Below, piece by piece: positions 32,675-41,904 of a DNA stretch of 64,000 nt. The position numbers and the translations under genes are program-made. The stretch is from Nocardia aurantia (GTDB lineage: Bacteria > Actinomycetota > Actinomycetes > Mycobacteriales > Mycobacteriaceae). The stretch lies in contig NZ_WEGI01000012.1 of the NCBI RefSeq assembly GCF_009604425.1, positions 353,251 to 417,250 of the forward strand, read 5' to 3'. A model generated the notes under the pieces. It had not been told where the DNA came from and made no database searches. It saw only the letters and a list, made by a program, of their open reading frames with translations. Positions within the stretch are counted from its first letter, which is position 1; the number at the start of each line of letters is the position of its first letter.

Positions 32675-33274
32675 ATGAGTCCCGAGACGATCTCCGCGGC
32701 CGCGGAGTCCCCCGCGCGGCGTTCCGACGCCACCCGCGCCGCCATCCTCGAGGCGGCGCGCCGGCGATTCGCCGAGGACGGATATCGCAAGGCCACCATC
32801 CGGGCCATCGCCGCGGACGCGGGTATCGATCCGTCGATGGTGATGCGCTACTACGGCAACAAGGAGGGGCTGTTCGCGGCCGCCGCCGATGTCGATCTGG
32901 CCATCCCGGATCTGGCGACGGTTCCGCCGGAAACGCTGGGCGAGTTGGTGATCCGGCACTTCCTCACGCTGTGGGAGACGCCGCCGGGTGACGAGGTACT
33001 GCAGACGCTGCTGCGGTCCGCGGTCACCGACGACGTCGTCGGCGACCGGATCCGGCAGGTGTTCGCGGGGCAGGTGATGCCGGCGGTGCTGCGGGTCGGC
33101 GACCCGGCCGACGCCCCCCGCCGGGCCGGGCTGATGGTGACGCAGCTGCTCGGAATCGCGTTGTGCCGGTACGTGTTACGGATACCGCCGGTGGTCGCGC
33201 TGAGCACCGGGCAACTGGTGGCCGAGGTCGCGCCGACCCTGCAGCGCTACCTGACCTCTACGCCCGTTGCCTGA
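32675..33274 (+). CDS. TetR-family repressor of the flavin monooxygenase
   Basis: 199 residues. The N-terminal helix-turn-helix is typical: ATRAAILEAARRRFAEDGYRK followed by IRAIAADAGIDPSMVMRYYG. The C-terminal ligand domain resembles the TetR_C_17-like group. There is no ribosome site before the ATG; a TACAGT box at 7 bases suggests a leaderless message. The four operator copies between it and the divergent monooxygenase make repression of both genes very likely. The inducer is probably the monooxygenase substrate. Confidence 0.92.
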   Translation: MSPETISAAAESPARRSDATRAAILEAARRRFAEDGYRKATIRAIAADAGIDPSMVMRYYGNKEGLFAAAADVDLAIPDLATVPPETLGELVIRHFLTLWETPPGDEVLQTLLRSAVTDDVVGDRIRQVFAGQVMPAVLRVGDPADAPRRAGLMVTQLLGIALCRYVLRIPPVVALSTGQLVAEVAPTLQRYLTSTPVA

Positions 33275-33392
33275 TCTCTCACCGGAACATGTTGCGCGGG
33301 AACGGATCCGGGCGTCGCGCGATGAGGGCTCCGCGATCTGCCCGGTCGCTGCCGGTCGGGAGCCGCCGGCGCGATGCGGTGGTCATGATCGC

Positions 33393-34184
33393 TCAGCGTG
33401 GTGCGAGGTACAGGGTCTGGGTGCCGCGGCCGATCGGGCCCTTCTCGTCGAACAACCGCGATTCGGCGAGCCCGATGCCGGTGCGTTCCGGATAGGTCGC
33501 CGCGTCCAGGCAGACCCATTCCCCGGCCGGTTCCCGGTGCAGGGTGACGGTCAGATCGGTGTTGATGAACAGATAACGGTCCCAGTCCAATACGGAGCTG
33601 ATCCCGTTGCCCGAATCCGCCGCGGCCAGGGTGCGCTCCAGCGGGCTGGGCACCGTGCCTCCGACGATCGGATACCGCAACCGGATCCAGCACACGGCCG
33701 GGCCGGCCTCCCGGAAGGAGCCGGCGACGAAGCGGTAATCGATACCGGTGTGAAAGCCGATCGGCTGATCGGACGGGAACGGCGTTCGCTCGGTGACGGT
33801 TTCGGGACCGGGCCGGGCACCGGCCGGCAGCACGTCGGCCGGCAGATCGAGTTCCGGATCCGCCGCGCGCAGCCGCCAGGCGTGTGCGGTGAGCACCGGG
33901 CCGCGGTCGGAACTCAGTGTGGCGGTGAGCAGTTCGACGTTGCGGCCGGGCCGCAGCACGCGGGCCTCGGCGGTCAGCGGCGCGATCGGGACCGGGCCCA
34001 GGATCTCCACCGCCAGCCGCCCGATCCGGAAGCCCTCCCGCGGTTCGCAGCGTTCCAGCACGTGGGCCAGCAGCGCGGACGGCGGCCCGGCGTGCTGTGC
34101 GTCCGGCGACCACGGCCCGCGGGTGAGCTCCGTCGACTCGAACCGGTTCGGATCGGCCGGGTCCGGGAGGTAGAAAGCGTCCAT
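33393..34184 (-). CDS. TesB-like double hot-dog thioesterase family protein
   Basis: 263 residues. Two hot-dog halves are visible: the first with RGPWSPDAQHAGPPSALLAHVLE (the conserved GG/HxGP turn), the second with DWDRYLFINTDLTVTLHREPAGEW and a GLAESRLFDEKGPIGRGTQTL ending that is the standard TesB C-terminal strand. It is probably an acyl-CoA thioesterase or acyl-binding protein of lipid metabolism. The ATG at 34184 is the family start. Converges with the tetR gene across 118 bp in which I see no clear terminator. Confidence 0.85.
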   Translation of the reverse strand: MDAFYLPDPADPNRFESTELTRGPWSPDAQHAGPPSALLAHVLERCEPREGFRIGRLAVEILGPVPIAPLTAEARVLRPGRNVELLTATLSSDRGPVLTAHAWRLRAADPELDLPADVLPAGARPGPETVTERTPFPSDQPIGFHTGIDYRFVAGSFREAGPAVCWIRLRYPIVGGTVPSPLERTLAAADSGNGISSVLDWDRYLFINTDLTVTLHREPAGEWVCLDAATYPERTGIGLAESRLFDEKGPIGRGTQTLYLAPR

Positions 34185-34288
34185 AGTGCCTCGAACCTAC
34201 GCGCCCGCTCCGGAGCGCGATCGCCCGCGGCCCGCGACGAAAGAAGCGGCCCGGACCGGCTCTCGCCGGCCCGGGCCGCTGTCACCTG

Positions 34289-34361
34289 TGCCCTCGGCAG
34301 GATTCGAACCTGCGGCCTCTTGCTCCGGAGGCAAGCGCTCTATCCCCTGAGCTACGAGGGC
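34289..34361 (-). tRNA. tRNA-Arg (anticodon CCG)
   Basis: A 73-base cloverleaf on the minus strand. The acceptor stem GCCCTCG pairs perfectly with CGAGGGC, followed by discriminator A. The anticodon arm reads TTGCCTCCGGAGGCAA with anticodon CCG, and the T arm CAGGTTCGAATCCTG. It decodes CGG. It lies near argS, the gene for its synthetase, as in mycobacteria. Confidence 0.96.
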
Positions 34362-34463
34362 TGGGTGGACCCGCTCGTCACATCGTTCGCACGTCGTCCG
34401 ATCGGGCTTCGAAAGCCTATCGTACTCGGCGGCGTGTACCAAAAAACGGGTCCGACCTGGGGA

Positions 34464-35162
34464 TCAGCTCATCGGCAGGGGAGTGGCGCCGCGCGCGGTG
34501 AGCATGCCGGAGATGAGTTGCATCTCACTGGTCTGGCCGGCGCTCATGCTGCCGGCCAGGGTGCGCACGGCGTCGGTGACGGCGTGGTTCATCCCATAGT
34601 CGATCATCGGCACGCCGCCCTGGTGATGCCGCAGCATCAGCTGGAGGAACAGGGTGTCCTCGGCGGCGCCGGTCGACGTGCGCAGCTTCTCCATCTCCTG
34701 ATCACTCGCCATCCCGGGCATGGTCGCGACGGGACCGGACATGGTGTGCGAGGCGCCGTGGTCGTGCTCGCTCATCGGCTCGGACATCCAGCTCATGTAC
34801 TGACCGTTGCCGAGCAGCGGCTTACTCCACAGTTGCAGCCAGCCCTGCATCCGGCCCACCTGGTTCTGCTGGGTGGTCACGATGTCGTAGGCGAGCCGCT
34901 TCACGTCCGGATCGGAACCGCCGGACAGCTCGAACGCGGCCATCTGCACCGCCTGGGTGTGGTGCACCGACATGTCCTGGCAGAAGCCGACGTCCACCGC
35001 GCTGGGCGCGGCGTCGTCACCCTTGTCCTGCAACGGGATCCGCGCGATGAGGCCGATCGCGAAACCGGCCAGCAGCAGCCCGGTCGCGGCGAGGATCAGC
35101 AGCGCGGTCCGCTGCCGCCCGGCCGGGTGGCCGGGGGCAGCGGTCGTGACGTCGTCCGTCAT
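34464..35162 (-). CDS. DUF305 membrane-anchored protein
   Basis: 232 residues. One N-terminal membrane segment (about 19-41, TALLILAATGLLLAGFAIGL) leaves the rest outside. The DUF305 signature is there twice: CQDMSVHHTQAVQMA and LQLMLRHHQGGVPM, each His-His pair with nearby Met, plus a Met/His-rich middle (SEPMSEHDHGASHTMSGP). The fold is ferritin-like and some members bind copper. The ATG directly follows the stop of the DUF3105 gene (TAGATG), so the two are translated as a unit. A copper-handling role is inferred from His/Met content. Confidence 0.9.
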   Translation of the reverse strand: MTDDVTTAAPGHPAGRQRTALLILAATGLLLAGFAIGLIARIPLQDKGDDAAPSAVDVGFCQDMSVHHTQAVQMAAFELSGGSDPDVKRLAYDIVTTQQNQVGRMQGWLQLWSKPLLGNGQYMSWMSEPMSEHDHGASHTMSGPVATMPGMASDQEMEKLRTSTGAAEDTLFLQLMLRHHQGGVPMIDYGMNHAVTDAVRTLAGSMSAGQTSEMQLISGMLTARGATPLPMS

Positions 35163-36119
35163 CTACTGGTTCGATCCGGGCTGTGCGGGCGCGGGCTGGG
35201 CGGGCGCGGGCTGGGCGGGCGCGGGCGCCGCCGGCTGGCCGGGGACGCCGCCGGGCACACCCGGCATGCCCGGCAGACCGGGGATGCCACCGGGCAGGCC
35301 CGGAATGCCGCCGCCGGCGCCGCCGCTGAGCTCGGTCTGGTCCTGGCTGAGGCCCTTACCGTCCATCGGGATCGCGGTCGGGCCCGGCGGGGTGGGATCG
35401 AACGGCGGCGGACTGTCCACGTTGAAGGTCGGATTCGCGCAGTCCGCGCCCACCTCGGGGTAGACGCCGTACTGGTTCAGCCGCAGCGCGCTGATGAACT
35501 CGCCGACCCGCTTGTCGTCGGGGTCGCTCAGCTTGAGCTGGTGCCCCCACGACTGCAGCGAGACCGCCGAATCGAGCCCCGGATACGGCGACATCAGCAT
35601 GTAGGGCTTGCCCTGCACCTGCTGCTTCAGCTCGTCGAGCGCGCCGCCTGCGACCTTGTCCGGGTTGTAGGCGATCCAGACCGCGCCGTGTTCCAGCGCG
35701 TGTACCGCGTTCTCGGTACGGATGGCCTTGCCGTAGACCTTGCCGGTGCAGTCCGCCCAGGAGGCGTCGTGCGGACCGCCGAACGGCGGGCTCTGGTCGT
35801 AGGCGACCCGCTGGGTCGCGCTGACGTGCAGCGCGCCCTTGTACTCCTTGGTGACCACGCCCGGGATCTGCAGCGACGGATCCTTCTTCTGCGCGGTCGG
35901 GGTGAACTTCTCCGCGTCGGCCTTCTTCTGGTACATCGGCACCAGGTACACGGCCAGCGCGGCGATCAGCGCGATGATCACCACGGCGGCGCCGATCGTC
36001 GGCCAGGGAATCTGACGCTTGTTGGGTAACTTGGCCCCGCCGCCGCCGGCCTTGCGCGCAGGTGACGACTTCGCGGCGGCGCGAATCGCCTTGGCCGATT
36101 TGGCGCTGGTGTTCGGCAT
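35163..36119 (-). CDS. DUF3105 membrane-anchored protein with Gly-Pro repeat tail
   Basis: 318 residues. A basic Ala/Lys cytoplasmic tail, one membrane span (about 41-63) and an outer DUF3105 domain with PPFGGPHDASWADCTGKVY, ALEHGAVWIAYNP and LKLSDPDDKRVGEFI. Two Cys residues (DCTG, ADCANP) may pair. The last ~75 residues are repetitive: PGLPGGIPGLPGMPGVPGG followed by AP-AQPAPAQPAPAQP. This disordered tail could cross the cell wall. A GAGAGG site precedes the ATG at 36119. It is the first gene of a two-gene operon with DUF305. Function unknown. Confidence 0.88.
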   Translation of the reverse strand: MPNTSAKSAKAIRAAAKSSPARKAGGGGAKLPNKRQIPWPTIGAAVVIIALIAALAVYLVPMYQKKADAEKFTPTAQKKDPSLQIPGVVTKEYKGALHVSATQRVAYDQSPPFGGPHDASWADCTGKVYGKAIRTENAVHALEHGAVWIAYNPDKVAGGALDELKQQVQGKPYMLMSPYPGLDSAVSLQSWGHQLKLSDPDDKRVGEFISALRLNQYGVYPEVGADCANPTFNVDSPPPFDPTPPGPTAIPMDGKGLSQDQTELSGGAGGGIPGLPGGIPGLPGMPGVPGGVPGQPAAPAPAQPAPAQPAPAQPGSNQ

Positions 36120-36267
36120 CGCTTCTGTGCTGCCTCTCGAATGTGCTCTCTGGAATGCTCGGACAATCCGCGGTGCGGCAACCCGGTGCTGCCGGCCGTG
36201 CCCGGGCCGTTGCCCGGGAGGTGGCCGCTGCGGGCGCCCACCTGCTCAGACCATAGGATAGAGACTC

Positions 36268-37926
36268 GTGACTCCAGCTGACCTTGCAGATCTCCTTCGC
36301 GCGACCGCCGCGAAGGTGCTTGTCGAACGCGGATCGGACCCCACGGTCCTGCCCGACGAGGTCAAAGTGGAGCGCCCGCGCAACCCCGAGCACGGCGACT
36401 ACGCCACCAACCTGGCCATGCAGGTGGCCAAGAAAGCGGGCCTGAACCCGCGTGAACTGGCCACCGCGCTGGCCGAGGCGCTCGCCACCGCCGACGGTAT
36501 CGATACCGCCGAGGTCGCCGGGCCGGGCTTCCTGAACATCCGGCTGGCCGCGGCCGCGCAGGGCGCGATCGTGGCGCGGATCCGGGAGGCCGGCGCGGCG
36601 TACGGCAACGGCGGTGCGCTCGCCGGCACGAAGATCAACCTCGAGTTCGTCTCCGCGAACCCGACCGGGCCGATCCACCTCGGCGGTACCCGCTGGGCCT
36701 CGGTCGGCGACGCGCTGGGCCGGATCCTGGCCGCGCAGGGCGCGGACGTCACCCGGGAGTACTACTTCAACGACAACGGCGCGCAGATCGACCGGTTCGC
36801 CAACTCGCTGGTCGCCGCCGCGACCGGGCAGCCGACGCCGGAGGACGGCTACGCGGGCGCGTACATCGAGGAGATCGCGGGCACGATCGTCGCGGCGCAT
36901 CCGCGGGCGCCGGAACTGCCGGCCGGTGAGCGGCACGAGCTGTTCCGCCGCGAGGGTGTCGAGCTGATGTTCGCGCACATCAAGGCGACCCTGCACGAGT
37001 TCGGCACCGACTTCGACGTCTACTTCAACGAGAGCTCGCTGTTCGCCTCCGGCGCGGTGGAACAGGCTGTGGCGCAACTGAAGACATCGGGCAAGCTGTA
37101 CGAGAAGGACGGCGCCTGGTGGCTGGCCTCCACCGAGTACGGCGACGACAAGGACCGCGTGGTCATCAAGAGCGACGGCACCTCCGCCTACATCGCCGGT
37201 GACATCGCCTACTTCCAGAACAAGCGCTCGCGCGGCTTCGACCTGTGCATCTACATGCTCGGCGCCGACCACCACGGGTACATCGGCCGGCTGAAGGCCG
37301 CCGCGGCCGCCTTCGGCGACGATCCGGACACCGTCGAGGTGCTGATCGGCCAGATGGTGAACCTGGTCCGCGACGGCCGCGCGGTCAAGATGAGCAAGCG
37401 GGCCGGCACCGTCGTCACCCTGGACGATCTGGTCGAGATCATCGGCGTCGACGCCGCGCGGTACGCGCTGGTGCGCAGCTCGGTCAACTCCGGCATCGAC
37501 ATCGATCTGGACCTGTGGACCAAGCAGAGCAACGAGAACCCGGTGTACTACGTGCAATACGCGCATGCCCGCACCTGCGCCGTGGCCCGGAACGCCACGG
37601 AGTTCGAATTTGCCGGTGTCGCAGCCGATTACAGCTTGCTGACCGCCGACGAGGAGGGCGAGCTGATCCGCACCCTGGGCGAGTACCCGGCGATCGTCGC
37701 CGGCGCCGCCGCGCTGCGCGAGCCGCACCGCGTCGCCCGCTATCTGGAGGAGCTGGCCGGCGCGTACCACCGTTTCCAGACCAACAAGACGCTGCGCATC
37801 CTGCCGAAGGACGACGACCCGGTGACCCCGGTGAACGCCGCCCGGCTGGAGCTGGTGGGCGCCGCGCGGCAGGTCCTGGCCAACGGCCTCGGCCTGCTCG
37901 GTGTCGGTGCCCCGGAACGCATGTGA
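36268..37926 (+). CDS. argS: Arginyl-tRNA synthetase
   Basis: 552 residues, class I synthetase. The N-terminal Add1 domain has ERPRNPEHGDYATNLAMQVAK. The HIGH-type signature is FVSANPTGPIHLGGTRWA and the second motif is KMSKRAGTVVTLDDLVE. The DALR anticodon-binding domain closes the protein (RVARYLEELAGAYHRFQ). It charges tRNA-Arg. GTG 36268 is the only sensible start; a TAGGAT box 8 bases before it suggests a leaderless mRNA. It starts the argS-lysA-hom-thrC-thrB run conserved in this order of bacteria. Confidence 0.97.
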   Translation: MTPADLADLLRATAAKVLVERGSDPTVLPDEVKVERPRNPEHGDYATNLAMQVAKKAGLNPRELATALAEALATADGIDTAEVAGPGFLNIRLAAAAQGAIVARIREAGAAYGNGGALAGTKINLEFVSANPTGPIHLGGTRWASVGDALGRILAAQGADVTREYYFNDNGAQIDRFANSLVAAATGQPTPEDGYAGAYIEEIAGTIVAAHPRAPELPAGERHELFRREGVELMFAHIKATLHEFGTDFDVYFNESSLFASGAVEQAVAQLKTSGKLYEKDGAWWLASTEYGDDKDRVVIKSDGTSAYIAGDIAYFQNKRSRGFDLCIYMLGADHHGYIGRLKAAAAAFGDDPDTVEVLIGQMVNLVRDGRAVKMSKRAGTVVTLDDLVEIIGVDAARYALVRSSVNSGIDIDLDLWTKQSNENPVYYVQYAHARTCAVARNATEFEFAGVAADYSLLTADEEGELIRTLGEYPAIVAGAAALREPHRVARYLEELAGAYHRFQTNKTLRILPKDDDPVTPVNAARLELVGAARQVLANGLGLLGVGAPERM

Positions 37927-37948
37927 GCCTGAAGAGAAAGGACCGACC

Positions 37949-39370
37949 GTGAGTGCGCACCCGGCGGGACCCCGGCATGCCGAGATCCCGCACGCCCCGA
38001 ATCTGCCCGAGCGGCCCGGCGAACCGGCGCAGATGATCGATCTTCCGTCGAATGTCTGGCCGCGCAACGCTTCTCGAGATGCCGCGGGTACGGTCCAGCT
38101 GGCCGGTGTGCCGGTCACGGAGCTGGCCGAGGAGTTCGGCACGCCGCTGTTCGTGGTCGACGAGAACGACTTCCGGTCGCGCTGCCGCGATATGCTCCGC
38201 GCGTTCGGTGACAACGCGCGAGTTCATTACGCCTCCAAGGCTTTCCTGTGCGGCGAGGTGGCCCGCTGGGTGCGCGACGAGGGCCTGTACCTGGACGTGT
38301 GCTCCGGCGGCGAGCTGGCCGTGGCACTGCACGCGGGTTTCCCGGCCGCGCGAATCGCGTTGCACGGCAACAACAAATCCGTCGCCGAACTGGAGCAGGC
38401 GGTCACCGCCGGCCTCGGTCACGTGGTGGTCGACTCGCTGATCGAGATCGAGCGGCTGGAGGCGGTCGCCGGGCGGCACGGTGTGGTGCAGGACGTCCTG
38501 GTCCGGGTCACCGTCGGCGTGGAAGCCCATACGCACGAATACATCTCGACCGCGCACGAGGATCAGAAGTTCGGCTTCTCGATCGCCGGTGGCGACGCCC
38601 TGGAGGCGCTGGCCATGGTGTTCGAGGCGAAGAACCTGCGCCTGGTCGGCCTGCACAGCCACATCGGCTCGCAGATCTTCGATATCGACGGTTTCGAGAT
38701 CTCGGCGCGGCGGATGCTGGGCCTGCTGCGCGACGCCATCGACAAGTTCGGCGTCGAGCGCACCGCGCAGATCCACACCCTGGATCTCGGTGGCGGGCTC
38801 GGTATCTCGTATCTGCCGAACGACGATCCGCCGCCGCTGGCCGATTTCGCGGCGAATCTGCGCCGCGTCGTCGCCGAGGAGGCGGCCCGCGCCGGGCTGC
38901 CGACGCCGGTGATCGCGGTCGAGCCGGGCCGGGCCATCGCCGGGCCGGGCACGGTCACCCTCTACGAGGTCGGCACGACCAAGGACGTCTCGCTCGACGC
39001 CGGCGCGCGCCGGCGTTACGTCAGCGTCGACGGCGGGATGAGCGACAACATCCGGCCCGCGCTGTACCAGGCCGAGTACGACTGCCGGCTGGTGTCGCGG
39101 TCCAGCGAGGCCGATCCGGTCGTCGCCCGAGTGGTCGGAAAGCATTGCGAGAGTGGCGACATCGTCATCCGTGATACCTGGATGCCGGCCGATGTCGGCC
39201 CGGGCGACCTGATCGCGGTCGCCGCGACCGGCGCCTACTGCTACTCGATGTCCAGCCGATACAACCTGCTGACCCGCCCGGCCGTCGTGGCCGTGCGCGA
39301 CGGCAGTGCGCGTCCGATCCTCCGCCGCGAGACGGTGGCGGACCTGCTGAGCTTGGAGGTACAGGCATGA
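37949..39370 (+). CDS. lysA: Diaminopimelate decarboxylase
   Basis: 473 residues from GTG 37949, which has an AGAGAAAGGA site. Fold-type III PLP enzyme: the Schiff-base Lys is in ARVHYASKAFL, the conserved GLHSHIGSQIFD and LDLGGGLGISY bind the cofactor, and ESGDIVIRDTWMP with AAGTAY-like ATGAYCYSM lies in the C-terminal barrel. It makes L-lysine from meso-diaminopimelate, the last step of the pathway. It follows argS after 22 bp, and its stop overlaps hom by 4 bases. Confidence 0.97.
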   Translation: MSAHPAGPRHAEIPHAPNLPERPGEPAQMIDLPSNVWPRNASRDAAGTVQLAGVPVTELAEEFGTPLFVVDENDFRSRCRDMLRAFGDNARVHYASKAFLCGEVARWVRDEGLYLDVCSGGELAVALHAGFPAARIALHGNNKSVAELEQAVTAGLGHVVVDSLIEIERLEAVAGRHGVVQDVLVRVTVGVEAHTHEYISTAHEDQKFGFSIAGGDALEALAMVFEAKNLRLVGLHSHIGSQIFDIDGFEISARRMLGLLRDAIDKFGVERTAQIHTLDLGGGLGISYLPNDDPPPLADFAANLRRVVAEEAARAGLPTPVIAVEPGRAIAGPGTVTLYEVGTTKDVSLDAGARRRYVSVDGGMSDNIRPALYQAEYDCRLVSRSSEADPVVARVVGKHCESGDIVIRDTWMPADVGPGDLIAVAATGAYCYSMSSRYNLLTRPAVVAVRDGSARPILRRETVADLLSLEVQA

Positions 39371-40770
39371 CCGGTCAGGGCCCGGAGGCGGTAGCGGAGC
39401 GTCACCACGAAGGGGCCCCGGTCGTGCCACAACATCTGAGCACCAGCGCTTTCGGGACCGATCATCCGATCGGCGTGGCGGTGCTCGGGATGGGCAACGT
39501 CGGCACCGAGGTGGTGAAGATCCTCCGCGAGCACGCCGAGGAGATGCGGCAGCGCGTCGGCGCGCCGCTGGTGCTGCGCGGCGTCGCGGTCCGGCGTACG
39601 GGGGTGGACCGCGGTATCCCGGCGGAACTGCTCACCACCGACGCCGAGGCCCTGGTGGGTCGCGAAGACGTCGACCTGGTCGTCGAGGTGATGGGCGGTA
39701 TCGACCCCGCCCGCGCGCTGATCGGCGCCGCCCTGCGGGCCGGTAAATCCGTGGTGACGGCGAACAAGGCGCTGCTGGCCGACTACACCGGCGAACTCGC
39801 CGCCGCCGCCGAGCGCAGCCGCGCGGACCTGTACTTCGAGGCCGCGGTCGCCGGCGCGATCCCGGTGGTGCGGCCGCTGATCCAGTCGCTGTCCGGTGAT
39901 CGGGTCGACCGGGTCGTCGGCATCGTCAACGGCACCACCAACTTCATCCTCTCGGCGATGGCCGAGACCGGCGCGGATTACCACGCCACGCTGGCCGAGG
40001 CCACCCGCCTCGGCTACGCGGAGGCCGACCCGACCGCCGATGTCGAGGGCTACGACGCCGCGGCCAAGGCCGCGATCCTCGCCTCGCTGGCGTTCCACAC
40101 CCGGGTCACCGCCGCCGACGTGTACCGCGAGGGCATCGCCCGGATCTCCGCCGAGGATCTGGAGACCGCGGCGGCGGTCGGCTGCACGGTGAAACTACTG
40201 GCCATCTGCGAGCGCATCCCCGGTGAGTTGTCCGTGGCCGAGGGGGGCAAGGACCGGGTCTCGGTCCGGGTGTATCCCGCGCTGATCCCGCTGAAGCACC
40301 CGTTGTCGTCGGTCGACGGCGCGTTCAACGCGGTGGTCGTGGAGGCGGAGAACGCCGGTCGGCTGATGTTCTACGGCCAGGGCGCCGGCGGTGCGCCGAC
40401 CGCGTCCGCGGTGATGGGCGATCTGGTGATGGCGGCCCGGAACAAGTTCTACGGCGGTCGCGCACCCGGCGAATCGGTCTATGCTGAGCTGCCGATCGCT
40501 CCGTTCGGCGACACCCCCACCCGTTATCACGTGAATCTGCAGGTCGCCGACCGTACCGGCGTGCTGCAGGCGGTGGCCGGCGAATTCGCCGATCACGGCG
40601 TCAGCATCTCCACCGTGCGCCAGGAGGGCCACGGCGCCGGTGCGCGCTTGGTGGTGGTCACCCACCACGCACAGGAGTCGGCGCTGGCCGATACCGTGGC
40701 AGCGCTCGCCGAGTTGGAGTCCGTCACATCCGTGACCAGCGTCCTGAGATTGGAAGGCACCGAGGAATGA
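39367..40770 (+). CDS. hom: Homoserine dehydrogenase
   Basis: 467 residues. NAD(P)-binding motif IGVAVLGMGNVGTEVV near residue 36, catalytic region VANKALLADYTGELAA (as VVTANKALL), and KLLAICERIPGELSVAEGG. A C-terminal ACT domain (VNLQVADRTGVLQAVAGEF) is the usual site of threonine feedback inhibition. It reduces aspartate semialdehyde to homoserine, feeding threonine and methionine. ATG overlaps the lysA stop and its own stop overlaps the thrC start, so translation is coupled through the operon. Confidence 0.97.
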   Translation: MTGQGPEAVAERHHEGAPVVPQHLSTSAFGTDHPIGVAVLGMGNVGTEVVKILREHAEEMRQRVGAPLVLRGVAVRRTGVDRGIPAELLTTDAEALVGREDVDLVVEVMGGIDPARALIGAALRAGKSVVTANKALLADYTGELAAAAERSRADLYFEAAVAGAIPVVRPLIQSLSGDRVDRVVGIVNGTTNFILSAMAETGADYHATLAEATRLGYAEADPTADVEGYDAAAKAAILASLAFHTRVTAADVYREGIARISAEDLETAAAVGCTVKLLAICERIPGELSVAEGGKDRVSVRVYPALIPLKHPLSSVDGAFNAVVVEAENAGRLMFYGQGAGGAPTASAVMGDLVMAARNKFYGGRAPGESVYAELPIAPFGDTPTRYHVNLQVADRTGVLQAVAGEFADHGVSISTVRQEGHGAGARLVVVTHHAQESALADTVAALAELESVTSVTSVLRLEGTEE

Positions 40771-41879
40771 GTAACACCGGACCGGCTGTCGCCGTAACGG
40801 ATTCGCGGTCCGCCGCGGTCCACAAGCCTTGGCCGGGCTTGATCGCCGCCTACCGGGATCGGCTCGCGGTCGGCGCCGATTGGGAGCCGGTCACCTTGTT
40901 CGAGGGCGGCACCCCGCTGGTTCCGGCCCCGCACCTGTCGAAGCTCACCGGGTGTGAGGTCTATCTCAAAGTCGAGGGCGCCAACCCGACCGGCTCCTTC
41001 AAGGACCGCGGCATGACGATGGCGATGACCGATGCCAAGGCCCGCGGCCAGCAGGCCGTGCTCTGCGCCTCCACCGGCAACACCTCCGCGTCGGCCGCCG
41101 CCTACGCCACCCGCGCCGGAATGCACTGCGCGGTGCTGATCCCGCAGGGCAAGATCGCGATGGGCAAGCTGGCCCAGGCGGTCATGCTGGGCGCGAAGAT
41201 CATCCAGGTACAGGGCAACTTCGACGACTGCCTCGAGCTGGCCCGCAAGGTGACCTCCGAATTCCCGCAGGTCGGCCTGGTGAACTCGGTCAACCCGGCG
41301 CGCATCGAGGGCCAGAAGACGGCGGCGTTCGAGATCGTGGACGCGCTCGGCAGGGCTCCGGACGTGCACGCGCTGCCGGTCGGCAACGCCGGCAACATCA
41401 CCGCGTACTGGAAGGGCTACAGCGAGTACCACGCCGACGGTATCGCCGCGGCCCGCCCGCGGATGCTGGGTGTGCAGGCCGCCGGCGCCGCGCCGCTGGT
41501 CAACGGTGCGCCGGTGAGCAATCCGGAGACCATCGCCACCGCCATCCGGATCGGCGCCCCGGCGTCGTGGAACAGCGCGGTCGCCGCCAAGGAGGAGTCC
41601 GGCGGCGCCTTCCGGGCCGCCACCGACGACGAGATCCTGGCCGCGTACCGCCTGGTGGCGGGCAGCGAGGGCGTCTTCGTCGAACCCGCCTCCGCGGCGA
41701 GTGTGGCGGGCCTGCTGGCCGCCCGCGCGGAGGGCTGGCTGGACTCCGGGCTCACCGTGGTCTGCACGGTGACCGGCAACGGGCTCAAGGATCCGGACAC
41801 CGCGCTCGCGGGCATGCCGGACGTGCAGGCGATCGGCGTGGATCCGGTCGCCGTGGCCCGTGAGCTCGAGCTGGCCTGA
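40767..41879 (+). CDS. thrC: Threonine synthase
   Basis: 370 residues, fold-type II PLP enzyme of the short threonine synthase class. The PLP Lys is in NPTGSFKDRGMTMAM, the phosphate cradle in VGNAGNITAYWKGY, and CASTGNTSASAAAYA is also conserved. It converts O-phosphohomoserine to threonine. The start overlaps the hom stop by 4 bases. thrB follows directly, giving the actinobacterial hom-thrC-thrB order. Confidence 0.97.
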   Translation: MSNTGPAVAVTDSRSAAVHKPWPGLIAAYRDRLAVGADWEPVTLFEGGTPLVPAPHLSKLTGCEVYLKVEGANPTGSFKDRGMTMAMTDAKARGQQAVLCASTGNTSASAAAYATRAGMHCAVLIPQGKIAMGKLAQAVMLGAKIIQVQGNFDDCLELARKVTSEFPQVGLVNSVNPARIEGQKTAAFEIVDALGRAPDVHALPVGNAGNITAYWKGYSEYHADGIAAARPRMLGVQAAGAAPLVNGAPVSNPETIATAIRIGAPASWNSAVAAKEESGGAFRAATDDEILAAYRLVAGSEGVFVEPASAASVAGLLAARAEGWLDSGLTVVCTVTGNGLKDPDTALAGMPDVQAIGVDPVAVARELELA

Positions 41880-41904
41880 GTTGACGCACGAAGGCCAGCA
41901 GTTG

